Assembly: GCA_012861695.1 (NCBI GenBank)
Contig: JAAOOA010000185.1
Location: 344,501 to 408,500 of the forward strand
Direction: 5' to 3'
DNA length: 64,000 nt
DNA from: Trematomus loennbergii
Lineage: Eukaryota > Chordata > Actinopteri > Perciformes > Nototheniidae
The translations under genes and the position numbers were made by a program. Below, one piece after another: positions 9,744-19,192 of this stretch (position 1 is its first letter; every line of letters starts with the position of its first letter). The notes under the pieces were generated by a model. It ran no database searches, was not told the origin of the DNA, and saw only the letters and a list, made by a program, of their open reading frames with translations.

Positions 9744-11129
9744 TTATACGTTATACTGCCCACAAGCAGCCAACACCGGAGCAACACATGGAACACACAC
9801 ATCACATGGAATACACACATCACTCACTGAACACAGATCCCCATTGCTCTGAGCCAGGTCCACACCCATCGCTTCAGAGACGGGAACACCCACAGCACTG
9901 TCACAGACGGACGCAGAACTTAACTGCAACTCACCACTCTGTCGCATTGCAACTGGGTGCTGGTCTCTTGGTTTTTCCACAGACCGCTTGGAAGCTGCCA
10001 CCTGCTTCTTCCGAGCTACACACTCTGCCACTAGGTGACCAGGGTCAAGACAAAAGAAACACAATCTCTTTTTCTTGGGTCCTGGAAGAGAAACAGAATG
10101 AGCATGTGTGTCACGCCTGTTACAAGCTTTCCGGAAACCAACACGATGAGGAGAATCGCTCTGAGCCAAAACACCACTGTGTGATAGCACAATCCCTTCC
10201 ACATCCGCCATAGTGGCAGCCTGCTCTCGCTTCAAAGCTGCACAGTGTGCTATCAAATGACCAGGGTTATGACAAAAAAAACAAGCTCTGTTTAGCCTGG
10301 GATCTAACACTGGAGCACTGGCACAGGGGACGTAATTGTCAGGAGCTCTACGATAAGTGTCTCGCTGAGGAGGATCACGCTGAAAGAAAACGCTCTTGTG
10401 TATCAGTGCAAACTCGTCTGCCAGAGTGGCAGCCTGCTGAAGGGTAGTTACCTTCTGCTCGTTCAGGTAGACTACCGTACGCTCAGGCACACAGTTCTTA
10501 AACTCCTCTAACATCATTAGCTCACACACTGAAGTAATGTCGTCAGCTTTACAAGCTCTACACCACCTGTCAAAGAGGACTTTCTTCTCTCTTGCGAAGT
10601 CCACGTAAGTTTGGCCAGAAGTTTTCATCAGGCCGCGAAAACGCTGCCTGTAGGCCTCAGGCACAAGCTCATATGCCCTGAGAACAGCACCTTTCACTTT
10701 GTCATACACCATACAATCCTCGACAGAAAGAGAAGAGCAAGCCTCCTGAGCCTTGCCGACTAGCTTGCACTGTACAAGTATGGCCCACACATCTTCTGGC
10801 CAGCGCAGTGCAGCAGCAATGCGCTCAAATGCACCAAAGAAGGTCTCCACTCCTGATTCACGAAAGACAGGGACCAGCTGAATGTTGCTACCAACATCAA
10901 AAGCAGTAGTAGAACCTGTGTGCAGCTCTAGCTGACGCATCCTGAAAGCTGTGTCTGCATCCAACTTCCTGATCTCCAGCTCCGACTTCCTGATCTCCAG
11001 CTCCCTCCTGAGCTGAAAATCCCTATCACGCTCCTCCTTCTCCCACTGAAGACGAGCTATACGCACTTTTACCCTGGCATCTAATTTAGAACCAGTATGA
11101 GAGGACTCACCCAACACAAGGGAGGCCAT
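9744..11129 (-). CDS. Retroelement gag-like protein with SCAN-like capsid domain and two zinc knuckles (3'-truncated)
   Basis: An open frame of about 461 codons from MASLVLGESS; a Met four codons further upstream is also in frame. Order: a charged helical N-terminal region with the repeated phrase RKSELEIRK, a SCAN-like/retroviral capsid C-terminal-like domain (VFRESGVETFFGAFERIA, then EAYRQRFRGL), and two CCHC knuckles, CFFCHNPGHLIAHC and CFFCLDPGHLVAEC. The stop codon lies across the junction with unit DNA at 9744, so it is an accident of the truncation. Known relatives are gag proteins of Gypsy/Gmr1-like fish elements; the SCAN fold is derived from such gags. No polymerase is attached. Confidence 0.75.
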   Translation of the reverse strand: MASLVLGESSHTGSKLDARVKVRIARLQWEKEERDRDFQLRRELEIRKSELEIRKLDADTAFRMRQLELHTGSTTAFDVGSNIQLVPVFRESGVETFFGAFERIAAALRWPEDVWAILVQCKLVGKAQEACSSLSVEDCMVYDKVKGAVLRAYELVPEAYRQRFRGLMKTSGQTYVDFAREKKVLFDRWCRACKADDITSVCELMMLEEFKNCVPERTVVYLNEQKVTTLQQAATLADEFALIHKSVFFQRDPPQRDTYRRAPDNYVPCASAPVLDPRLNRACFFCHNPGHLIAHCAALKREQAATMADVEGIVLSHSGVLAQSDSPHRVGFRKACNRRDTHAHSVSLPGPKKKRLCFFCLDPGHLVAECVARKKQVAASKRSVEKPRDQHPVAMRQSGELQLSSASVCDSAVGVPVSEAMGVDLAQSNGDLCSVSDVCIPCDVCVPCVAPVLAACGQYNV

Positions 11130-11565
11130 ACTAAAACACACAAACTAATTTTCAACACTCACTTAAATCACCTCACTCAACAGGCAAAATATCTGATGCT
11201 ACACAAACATCGACTCTTCCAAATAACAAACTTCCCCAGTCCCTGCCTACCACAACTTACCTAACTATCTTCTGGAGCGTGCCGGGCTCGAGGCGACTTT
11301 AAAGGCAAACATCAGCGGCCGAAACCCTGAAACGCCTGCCCCCAACAGGGACTAAATCCCCACCCAGGATTACCCCGAAAATAAAAAAGGCAAAATAATA
11401 AATGAGTGCCTGAAGGAAAGACTGATTCAGCCCAGCTAGACACTCCCCTGTCTAAACTGAGGAAGCTGTTCAACAGTAAGAGACTTCAGCCAATGCTACA
11501 CACTACTGCTCACCACCAAACACAATCACACTAAACAACAAACAAATACTCACTCTTTGTCTCAA

Positions 11566-11583
11566 AGATTGGACGAGCCCCCA
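11566..11583 (-). other. Primer-binding site, tRNA-Pro type
   Basis: On the minus strand directly after the LTR the sequence is TGGGGGCTCGTCCAATCT. The first 13 bases match the tRNA-Pro primer site known from gammaretrovirus-like and some Gypsy elements. This fixes the element's orientation and the LTR inner edge. Confidence 0.75.
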
Positions 11584-11989
11584 TGTTACGTTCCTTACTG
11601 GGCTAGGGGAACCAGAGGGAAGTAACAACATACGAGATAACCGGGAGAGAGAAAAAAGGAGAGGAAACTGAGATATAACGCCACAAAGTGAGGTTTTAAT
11701 GGATAAAGGGCTCACCAGCCAACTTGCAAAGCAAACAAAACACAACTATTCACTGGAGCACATCTCCTAACACTTCACAAAACACAGGTCTCACACAGAG
11801 ACAGAAACACCCTGCACACATGCAGCCAGAGGAGAAGGAGAGAGACCACTGCAGCCTTCCTCAGGTCCTTTAAGGAGGCCCTGATTGAGGATTGGGAGCA
11901 CCTGGGGGAGAGGCTGCACCTGGAGACAATCAGGGAGAGAGAGAGACACACACAAAAGCACACACAAGCACCAACTGCGGCACGTAACA
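11584..11989 (-). repeat. 5' LTR of the gag-bearing element
   Basis: A 406-bp segment with ends TGTTACG...CGTAACA, short inverted termini with TG/CA edges, as expected of an LTR. It contains many CACACA and GAGAGA tracts. No partner LTR is present because the element is truncated. Confidence 0.75.
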
Positions 11990-12132
11990 GTGCCCGACAA
12001 TAGTAGAGAAACCCCCCCCCCCCTAAAAAAAACCACCCTCCAAGGATGTGGAGCTAATGTCACCCCATCGGACCACAAACGGTGTAACTGTGTGTGTTGA
12101 TGGATCCATAACATTGTGCAACCTGTTTCCAT

Positions 12133-12280
12133 ACTCAATCAATAAGGTACTTCTTATCGTACTTCTTAATATACTCAATCAATAAAGTACTTCTTATCGT
12201 ACTTCTTAATATACTCAATCAATAAAGTACTTCTTATCGTACTTCTTAATATACTCAATCAATAAAGTACTTCTTATCAT
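12133..12280. repeat. 40-bp minisatellite, four copies (unit B)
   Basis: Copies start at 12133, 12173, 12213 and 12253. The same repeat as at 3952 in unit A, expanded. Confidence 0.85.
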
Positions 12281-12382
12281 ACATTGTGGGGACTCCAAAC
12301 ACTGGGTAGTCATAATAGAAACCAATTTAATACATACTTTTTTTGTAATATTGAATGTACCGTCTAATGACACCCTTTAAAG

Positions 12383-12812
12383 CAGGGGTGTCAAACTCAA
12401 GGCCCGAGGGCCAAATCCGGCCCGCGACTTCATTTTATGTGGCCCCGCAAGAGCTTGCAAAGAATATAATACGTTTATTATACGGTTACATGCCGCTTTA
12501 CAGAAGCAGGTTGCCCATAAACTACATGTCCCACAATGCATCTCGTTTTGTGACATGCACACTGAAGAGACTTGCAATTATTTGCCCTGGACTTCTGCTT
12601 TCAGACGTAGTTGGTAGTTAATTACTAAGTTATTATCCTATCCGATAATAATACAATTCAGAGGCAATAGTGTAATATAATACATTATTTATATATATAT
12701 ATATATATATTTATAATATATTTATATGTATATTTATATAGTTACAACCGGCCCTTTGAGTGCAACCATAATGCTAATGTGGCCCGCGATGACATTTAGT
12801 TTGACACCCCTG
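12383..12812. mobile_element. hAT-type MITE (unit B)
   Basis: Inverted termini CAGGGGTGTCAAACT and AGTTTGACACCCCTG, flanked by an 8-bp duplication CTTTAAAG (12375-12382 and 12813-12820), diagnostic for hAT. It carries GGCCCG-rich subterminal motifs and an internal AT run. Unit A keeps the empty site with one CTTTAAAG. Confidence 0.92.
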
Positions 12813-12824
12813 CTTTAAAGGATA

Positions 12825-12827
<3 letters not shown>

Positions 12828-12855
<28 letters not shown>

Positions 12856-12890
12856 GTGTGCGTGTGTGTGTGTGCGTGAGTGTGTGTTCT
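12828..12890. repeat. (GT)n microsatellite, unit B
   Basis: A GT run with CGTG and GAGTG interruptions next to the FAAP24-like exon. Confidence 0.85.
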
Positions 12891-12895
12891 CTCAG

Positions 12896-12997
12896 CTCTG
12901 CAACGCCGCCCCCCACGAGCTGGAGTCCATCGTGGGTCAGGTTGCAGCTCAGCAAATCCACAGCTTCTTCCACAAACCCACTGCTGCTGGAACCTGA
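12896..12997 (+). pseudogene. FAAP24-like terminal exon (unit B)
   Basis: 34 open codons ending in TGA after CTCTCAG. It reads CNAAPHELESIVGQVAAQQ then IHSFFHKP, an in-frame copy with a few replacements relative to unit E. See 46459-46560 for the assignment. It is probably an orphan exon, since no upstream FAAP24 exons are visible. Confidence 0.6.
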
Positions 12998-12999
12998 GC

Positions 13000-14370
13000 T
13001 CTGAGTCTGGGGTCTGATTTTCTGGTTGTTTGCTTCGTAAGGACATATGAAGCTCATTTTCAGGTTCATATATGTATTTAGTGCCTCTGCTGTGACGTGT
13101 TTCTAGGCTTTAATGTTCAAAAAGGTCTTATTTCATGTTAAACCCCAATATAATTCAACATGAACCCTCCTTTATTGTAAGATCACACGATAAATAATAT
13201 AATACAACTGCTACCCTGCTGCTAATTTTGTTTATTAGATTCTTTTCATTTAAACCTGTTAACTATGGTTCTAGCCTTGAATGACCCTTTACTGTGATCA
13301 AACCAGCCTAATGGGGTCCTATATTATGGTCATTTTCAGGTTCATATATGTATTTGGTGGCTCCACTGTGACATGTTTCCATGCTTTAATGTTCAAAAAG
13401 CTCTTCATTCTTCCCAGTCTTCTCTTATTGGTTAGCTGGCCGGCTCTGTTGTGATTTGGCAACGGCTTAGGTATGTCCCGCCCCTTATCACGTACAATGT
13501 GTTGGAGCGCAAATATTACAAAGTGATGTCACTATGTTCCAGAAGTAAACAAAGGAGTCCAATGAAGGCGTTTCCAGTACAGGTGGGGTAGTTTGTGGGA
13601 GATTGTAGCCTCTGCAGACCATTTACATGCAACAAAAACCTAAACAACACACTGCAGGGAAGGCAAACCCCAAAGAGCACAATAGGGTCTCGATGAAGTT
13701 TGTGATTTCAGAATGAGCTTGAAACTAAAAACCAGGCAAAAAACGCATTAAAGACAATCTAGATACTATCACTAATTACACTTAGATCTCATTGTGCTCC
13801 TTTGTTCCTGTAAACTGTTTCAGCAGACTGTCCAGTTATTATACACAGCGACATGATCATACACTACCTACCATCTCAGATTTAAAAGGGTATTTGAGTT
13901 CTCTGAGAATAGCTGATGGGGTTTTTAATCAGATGTTGTCATAAACACATGAACTGCTTTTTTTACTTGATTCCAAATAAATACAATAAAGTTTAATCAG
14001 AATGTATTTTTATTTCTTAAAAGAAAAGATACAATTAAAAAACTTTTGTGTTTTTCAAAAAATGCTGTTTTGCTAAATATTCATTTAAACAAGGATAAGA
14101 CAAATACTGTCGTCTCTGAAACATAGGCATTCATGAAAGTACAAACGCTTGTATGTCATACGTTGGATTTTACAGTCTTGAAGGAAGTTGATACAGTTTG
14201 AAAGATTTTAAGAGATCATTTGAATCAAAGAAAAACATTAACAGAAAAGAAAATAATGTATTTTTATAAAAAATCTGGTATAACAATGTATAGAGGGGGC
14301 ATCCCCCAAAAGACATACATTTATCACATGAAATGATAGCGAACCCCGTGTGAAACATCAAATGGTTGTT
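13000..14370. other. 3' flank of TRIM B, no gene seen
   Basis: Same unit DNA as 4270-5527. It retains a segment of about 110 bp (13512-13628, containing AAAGTGATGTCACTATG) that A and D have lost and E keeps. Confidence 0.5.
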
Positions 14371-16041
14371 CTACTCAGTGTGATTGACAGGAGAGATGAT
14401 CAGAGGGCCAGAGTTTTTACCACCATAGTTAGGACAAGGACTAAAGTATGGGTAGAGTTTCTCTTTGAAGGAGCAGCCAGTGAAGGAGTAGATCAGAGCT
14501 GCAGCATCAACATCATAAAAGGAGACCAGACCCTCCTCATAATCCACAAACACCCCCACCTTCTCAGGCTGAGACTTCAGAGAGAGACGGACTGCAGGAC
14601 CAGCACAAGCTGAGTACTCATTTTCATTCCTCAACACTATCAGCCAGTAACCATTCTGAGGAGAAGGTGTGATCTTCCCTTCCTGTTGATCGACTCTCTG
14701 GCCACTCCTAAACCCACTCAGTCTTCCCTTTAACCTGAACCTCGCAATAACATCTTCCTGAAGAGAAACTCTGCTTTGCTAAAACACAAGACAAAATCAA
14801 ATCTCTCTGGATTGTCTGGAGATTCTTCCTCACATCACCATCTTTAACTTGTTTTCCATCATCAGACAGGATGAGTTCAGGATGTGCTGTATCAGGATCA
14901 AGAGTCACCTCCACCTCATACTGCTGGACCCTCTTCAGCTCCACCTCCACCTCATACTGCTGGACCCTCTTCAGCTCCACCTCGAGCAGCTTCTTCATCT
15001 GTTTACTGAGCGTCTCCTCCAGCTGAGTCCCAGCTCTCCTCACAGTCCCCTCATATGAAGGTGGACGGACCCTGACTTCTGTCCAGTTCTTGGTGGGTGG
15101 AGCAGCGTTCAGGGACGTGACGCTTTGGAGGAGGTGGAGCTGGTCTTCAGAGCGTGAGAGCTGCTCCACCTCAGAGCTTCTCTTCTTCAGCTCAGAGATT
15201 TCCTGTTCCAGCTCTTTGATGAAGCCTTCAGCCTGTTCCTCTGTCTCTCTCTGCTTCTCTTTGATGGTGTCGATGAGCTCGGCCTGGCTTCTCTCAACAG
15301 ACTCCTTCAGAGCGGTGAAGACCTGAACACCATCTGCTATCTCTCTGTCTGCTCCTTCCTTACTGAGCTCCACTGAGCGATTCATCTCCTGAATCTTCAG
15401 TCGTCTCTTCTGGATCATCTGCTGAATTTCAGCCTCTGTCTTCCCCAGCTCAGCCTTCTTTCCTTCATATTCTTCTTTCAGAGGAACAACATCATGTGTC
15501 TTGTGTCTAAAACAGTGCAGAGCATGCAGACACACACCTGGTCGGTCTTACAGAACAGCTCCAGCAGTTTATCGTGCTTCACACACATCCTGCTTCCAGG
15601 TTCTCCACAGGGTCGATCAGCTGATGTTTCTTCAGGCCTGGCCTTGTCAGGTGAGGCTCCAGGTGAGTCTCACAGTAGGACTCCAGACACACCAGGCAGG
15701 ACTTCAGGGCCTTCAGTCTGGTTCCAGTGCAGGCGTCACAGGGAACTTCTCCTGGTTTGACAACTTGTTGCTCTGAGCTGCTGCTGCTGGCTTTCTGTTG
15801 AGCTGACTGTCTGAACTGAGCAGCCATCTCAGAGATGAAAGTGTTGACCGCAGTTCAGGCTTTATGTTGAAACCTCTTTGCAGTTGGGACACTGACTCGG
15901 GACATTTCTATCCCAGTGTTCAGAGATGCAGGCTTTACAGAAGTTGTGTCCACATGGTGTGCTGACTGGATCAGTGAACACATCCAGACAGATGGAGCAC
16001 AGAAACTGATCTTCAGTCAGCAGACAGCTGGCAGCAGACAT
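14371..16041 (-). pseudogene. TRIM pseudogene B (multiple frameshifts)
   Basis: Homologous to TRIM A from the MSAASC start (16041) to the NHTE stop (14371). The first 59 codons keep a complete RING, then a 1-bp deletion at KEV|F (about 15871) gives KEVST and a stop at 15862. More single-base losses follow near 15849, 15597 and 15508. There is a 30-bp class direct duplication at the end of the coiled coil (KRVQQYEVEVELKRVQQYEV, about 14910-14980) and breaks in the PRY and SPRY. The splice acceptor is intact. The 5' exon is cut at 23999, so no promoter is attached. Private single-base losses could include long-read errors; the KEV deletion is shared with D and E and is real. Confidence 0.85.
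15862..16041 (-). CDS. 59-codon RING-only reading frame left in TRIM B
   Basis: Translates MSAASC through the eight RING zinc ligands and ends KEVST. The same frame, generated by the same deletion, is present in D (36701-36880) and E (53159-53338). A RING without substrate-binding domains could at most act as a dominant interactor. Whether it is translated is unknown, and it may simply be a pseudogene by-product. Confidence 0.35.
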   Translation of the reverse strand: MSAASCLLTEDQFLCSICLDVFTDPVSTPCGHNFCKACISEHWDRNVPSQCPNCKEVST

Positions 16042-16465
16042 GTCTGTAAGAACAAACAAGGTTTTAACTAAATGTAGTAGAGAATACGGTATGCATACTG
16101 GATGTAAAAAGCTGACACTAAAGTTCACTGCTTGCTTTAAAAGTTAAATACTATCCATAATGTGTTAAACATGTAGATCATTTTACAGTTTGATAAATGT
16201 CCTGCTATAACTCTGTGGCCCATAAAACAACACATGACCACAACTCAATTTATTATTTGAAAAGCCTAATCCATCAGAATATATGTAATCATAGCCTCTG
16301 ATCCCTGCCTGCTACCAGTCACTTCAATGACTGAAGCATGTGGCTATTAGCTGTGTTAGTTATTCAAAGAGAAGGACCACATGGATGTTAGCCTCTGCAG
16401 ACCATTTACATGCACAGAAACCTATAGAACACTACAGGAAAGGGAAAAACCCTAAAAGAATAATA

Positions 16466-17878
16466 CAGGGTTCTTACACCTTTTCCAAAGTCAAATTCAA
16501 GCACTTTTCAAGCATTTTCAAGGTGCATTTTCAAGCTTTTCAAGCATCTTACAGCTGTTGTAAATTACATATTTATATACACATACTTATACTCAAATGA
16601 TTATTTCCCTACCTCACATTAAATCAGATGTTCTTTATGCTATAAACAACCAAATGTGTGTTTCATAATAGCATTCTACATGAGGATGAACAATTAAAAT
16701 TTTTAGAAAAGAAAACTAAGTTTAATATTTCAAAATGAGTGACCCATCTGTACGTAGACTGGGCATCCCATATAACCTGGCTGAGCCAATATAAACAATC
16801 AGCCAAATAACTTTTCAATATATTATTGATTACTATTTTTGAGGTACTTTTAGGTTGGCAGTAAACACAAGTCAGAGGTAAATGGTGTACTTTGACTCCA
16901 CTACATGTATTTAATACCTTTAGTTACTTTACAGATGTGGATGAATGATGTGAAATATAATCAGACTTTAGTTCCACCTGGAGTAAATTCACAAGCTACC
17001 CTGCAGTATACAAAGTCATTCAAACTAGCTGCACCTTTACCAGCTTGAGAACACTTTAATGATCAATTATTATAAAACATATCATATACAATTATTAGGG
17101 ATGCTCGATCGCCAATTTTGGGTCCGATCGCCGGAATCAGCTTGTTCCAGAGGTAGATAAAATAGCTAAGTGTGTTAGGTCTAACTCTTAATGTGTGTTC
17201 TGCTCCGCTCACCGGTCCGTCACAGGGGTGGAGCTGCAGGATTTCTGCTTCACACACACGTTGCATACCGCTATTTTATTGTCATTTTCGGACACTTAAA
17301 ATACTGCCAGACTAGTGAAGCCATTTTGGCGAGCTTGTTTTGCCGCGCAGAGAAAAGTGTCATGTATTTTACATGCAACGATAGCCTAATCTAAAATGCT
17401 CTACTACGCGTACCTTTCGTGTGGTGTGTGGCTCGTCAGCGCAGACTCTCCCATCGTTATTGTTGCACACTTTGCAGGAGGCTACTCTTGGGCTTCGCTT
17501 GACCCTCGTCTTAGCCATGGCTTGTATTTGTCTTCTGCTAGCCAACGCTCGTTGAAACGGCAACCTCCTGGCATACTGTCATCTATCACTCTCATCAGAA
17601 TGCCCAGGTCACACACGTAACAAAAACACTTGCCGGTCACGCGCATTGCGCGGGAAGGCCGGGGCGGAGCTGTTTTATGTAAAAGCGAAGCAATTAAGCG
17701 CGCTCCGACTTCTTTATTTTTCTTTTAATCTAAAAAGCGAAGTAAAGCATTTACAATTTCAAGCACTTTAACCCAAATTCAAGCACCATTCCCAAAATTC
17801 AAGCACTTTTCAAACCTTGAAAACACCTCGTACAATTTCAAGCATTTTCAAGGATTTCCAGCACCCGTACGCACCCTG
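16466..17878. mobile_element. hAT-like non-autonomous element in intron B
   Basis: Starts CAGGGTTCTTACACC and ends GTACGCACCCTG. Both ends carry repeated subterminal phrases of the TTTTCAAGCATTTTCAAGG type in inverted orientation. ATAATA flanks both ends and the empty site survives in unit E (AGAATAATAGGGC at about 53754). The middle contains a short unrelated fragment (GGGATGCTCGATCG, 17099) and GC-rich sequence. No transposase frame. Confidence 0.7.
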
Positions 17879-18334
17879 ATAATAGCGCTTCTTCAAAAAA
17901 TGGCCTTGAGAGGAATTCCTGAGGTTTTGAGTTTATACCTGATGTTGAAACATTGTCAATTATCAGCTTTGCTGCTTGTGGTAGAAATTCTAATTCCCTT
18001 CAGAGAAACTGATAAATGAGTCATGTAGAAAGTTTCTTTTGTTGTATTTAACAAAGTAAAATACGATCTAAAATGCAGGAACAGAGCAACTTCATCCTCA
18101 GAGGATAAAGAGGGTCTAATCCTACCCATACATTCTGTTAGACATTATCTAAACATTCCCACCACCACACCATAAAACCTCCCAGTCCTTAGCCATTTGC
18201 AAATCCACCTTTTGCCCTCTGAAATGTAAAACCTAAACATCAGCGACGTGCAGTCAGGGGAGGCAGAGCCTCACCTGTCATACTCCAATGTAACGGAAAA
18301 ACAACTAAAGAAAAACTAAATAGTAATAATAATA

Positions 18335-18780
18335 AAATGTCTCCACTGATCTGTGTTGTAAGTGTGATTTCTGTATGATTCCAATCGCTTTTTATAGTCA
18401 AAATCAGCACATTTGCCGAGCTCCGCTACAACTACATGGGAGCGATGAGGAGTGAGGCAGGGACGAGCTCTGCCTCACGTAAGCCCACAGTAACTGCTGG
18501 AGCGCGGGCACTAATGTAGGGCGGGCACTTATTTGTGAGCTCGCTCAAGCCAGTTACTGTGGGGTGAGGTGAGGCACAGATGAGCTCTGCCTCACCTCAG
18601 AATGCGTCACCCCACAGAAACTGGCTGTGGGCTTACGTGAGGCAGAGCTCGTCCCTGCCTCACTCCTCATCGCTCCCATGTAGTTGTAGCGAAGCTCGGC
18701 AAATTTGCTGATTTGACTATAAAAAGCGATTGGAATCATACAGAAATCACACTACAACACAGATCAGTGGAGACATTTTA
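18335..18780. repeat. Large palindrome (156-bp arms)
   Basis: The arm 18335-18490 is repeated in inverse at 18625-18780, with a spacer of about 134 bp. Arms read AAAATGTCTCCACTGATC... and ...GATCAGTGGAGACATTTT. Likely an inverted nested copy of the same transposon family. It is absent from the sister insertion in E. Confidence 0.85.
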
Positions 18781-19192
18781 CACAGAAACTGGCTGGAAAG
18801 CGGGCCTAAGCGCATGCCTGTTACCCTCTCACTGTAGGTCACCAATGTAATGTTTGTAGATCCCTTTATTACATTTATCCTCGCCATCCATAGTCTCTAA
18901 ATAACTTATTTCACATAGATATGATATTTAGGCCCGCTGGTCTCATCATACGACGGCAATGAAAAAAGCACCAGGAGAGGCAGCCATAACCTCTGCCGCA
19001 CTGAAGGGGGCGCACGTGAGCCCACAGGTTCTTGTTGCTACTGTTATTCTACGCAGAGACGGTAGACGCAAACAACAAACTAGACTTTTGTTTTGAAACT
19101 AGAGGGAGATAAGGAGGACTTTTACAAAAAGTAATGGAGATGTTGTCCAGAAGGATAGCATGGACTTCATCTTCAAGTCAAGGTAAGACACG

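Larger units (their letters stand above)
9745..11989 (-). mobile_element. LTR retroelement fragment: 5' LTR, primer site, gag
   Basis: This DNA interrupts the unit between CAATGT and GTGCCCG, which are contiguous in A, D and E. Reading the minus strand: an LTR (11989-11584), a primer-binding site (11583-11566), a leader, and gag (from 11129). It then breaks off at 9745 before protease or polymerase, so it is truncated at the 3' end; no target duplication is visible. It is an endogenous element with no evidence of function. Confidence 0.8.

Noticed and set aside
9788..10213. 141-codon frame antisense to the gag
   Set aside because: Shadow of the gag open frame, His/Pro-rich, with no recognised domain.
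12660..12720. TATATA runs as promoters or origins
   Set aside because: Internal AT run of the hAT MITE, length-variable between copies.
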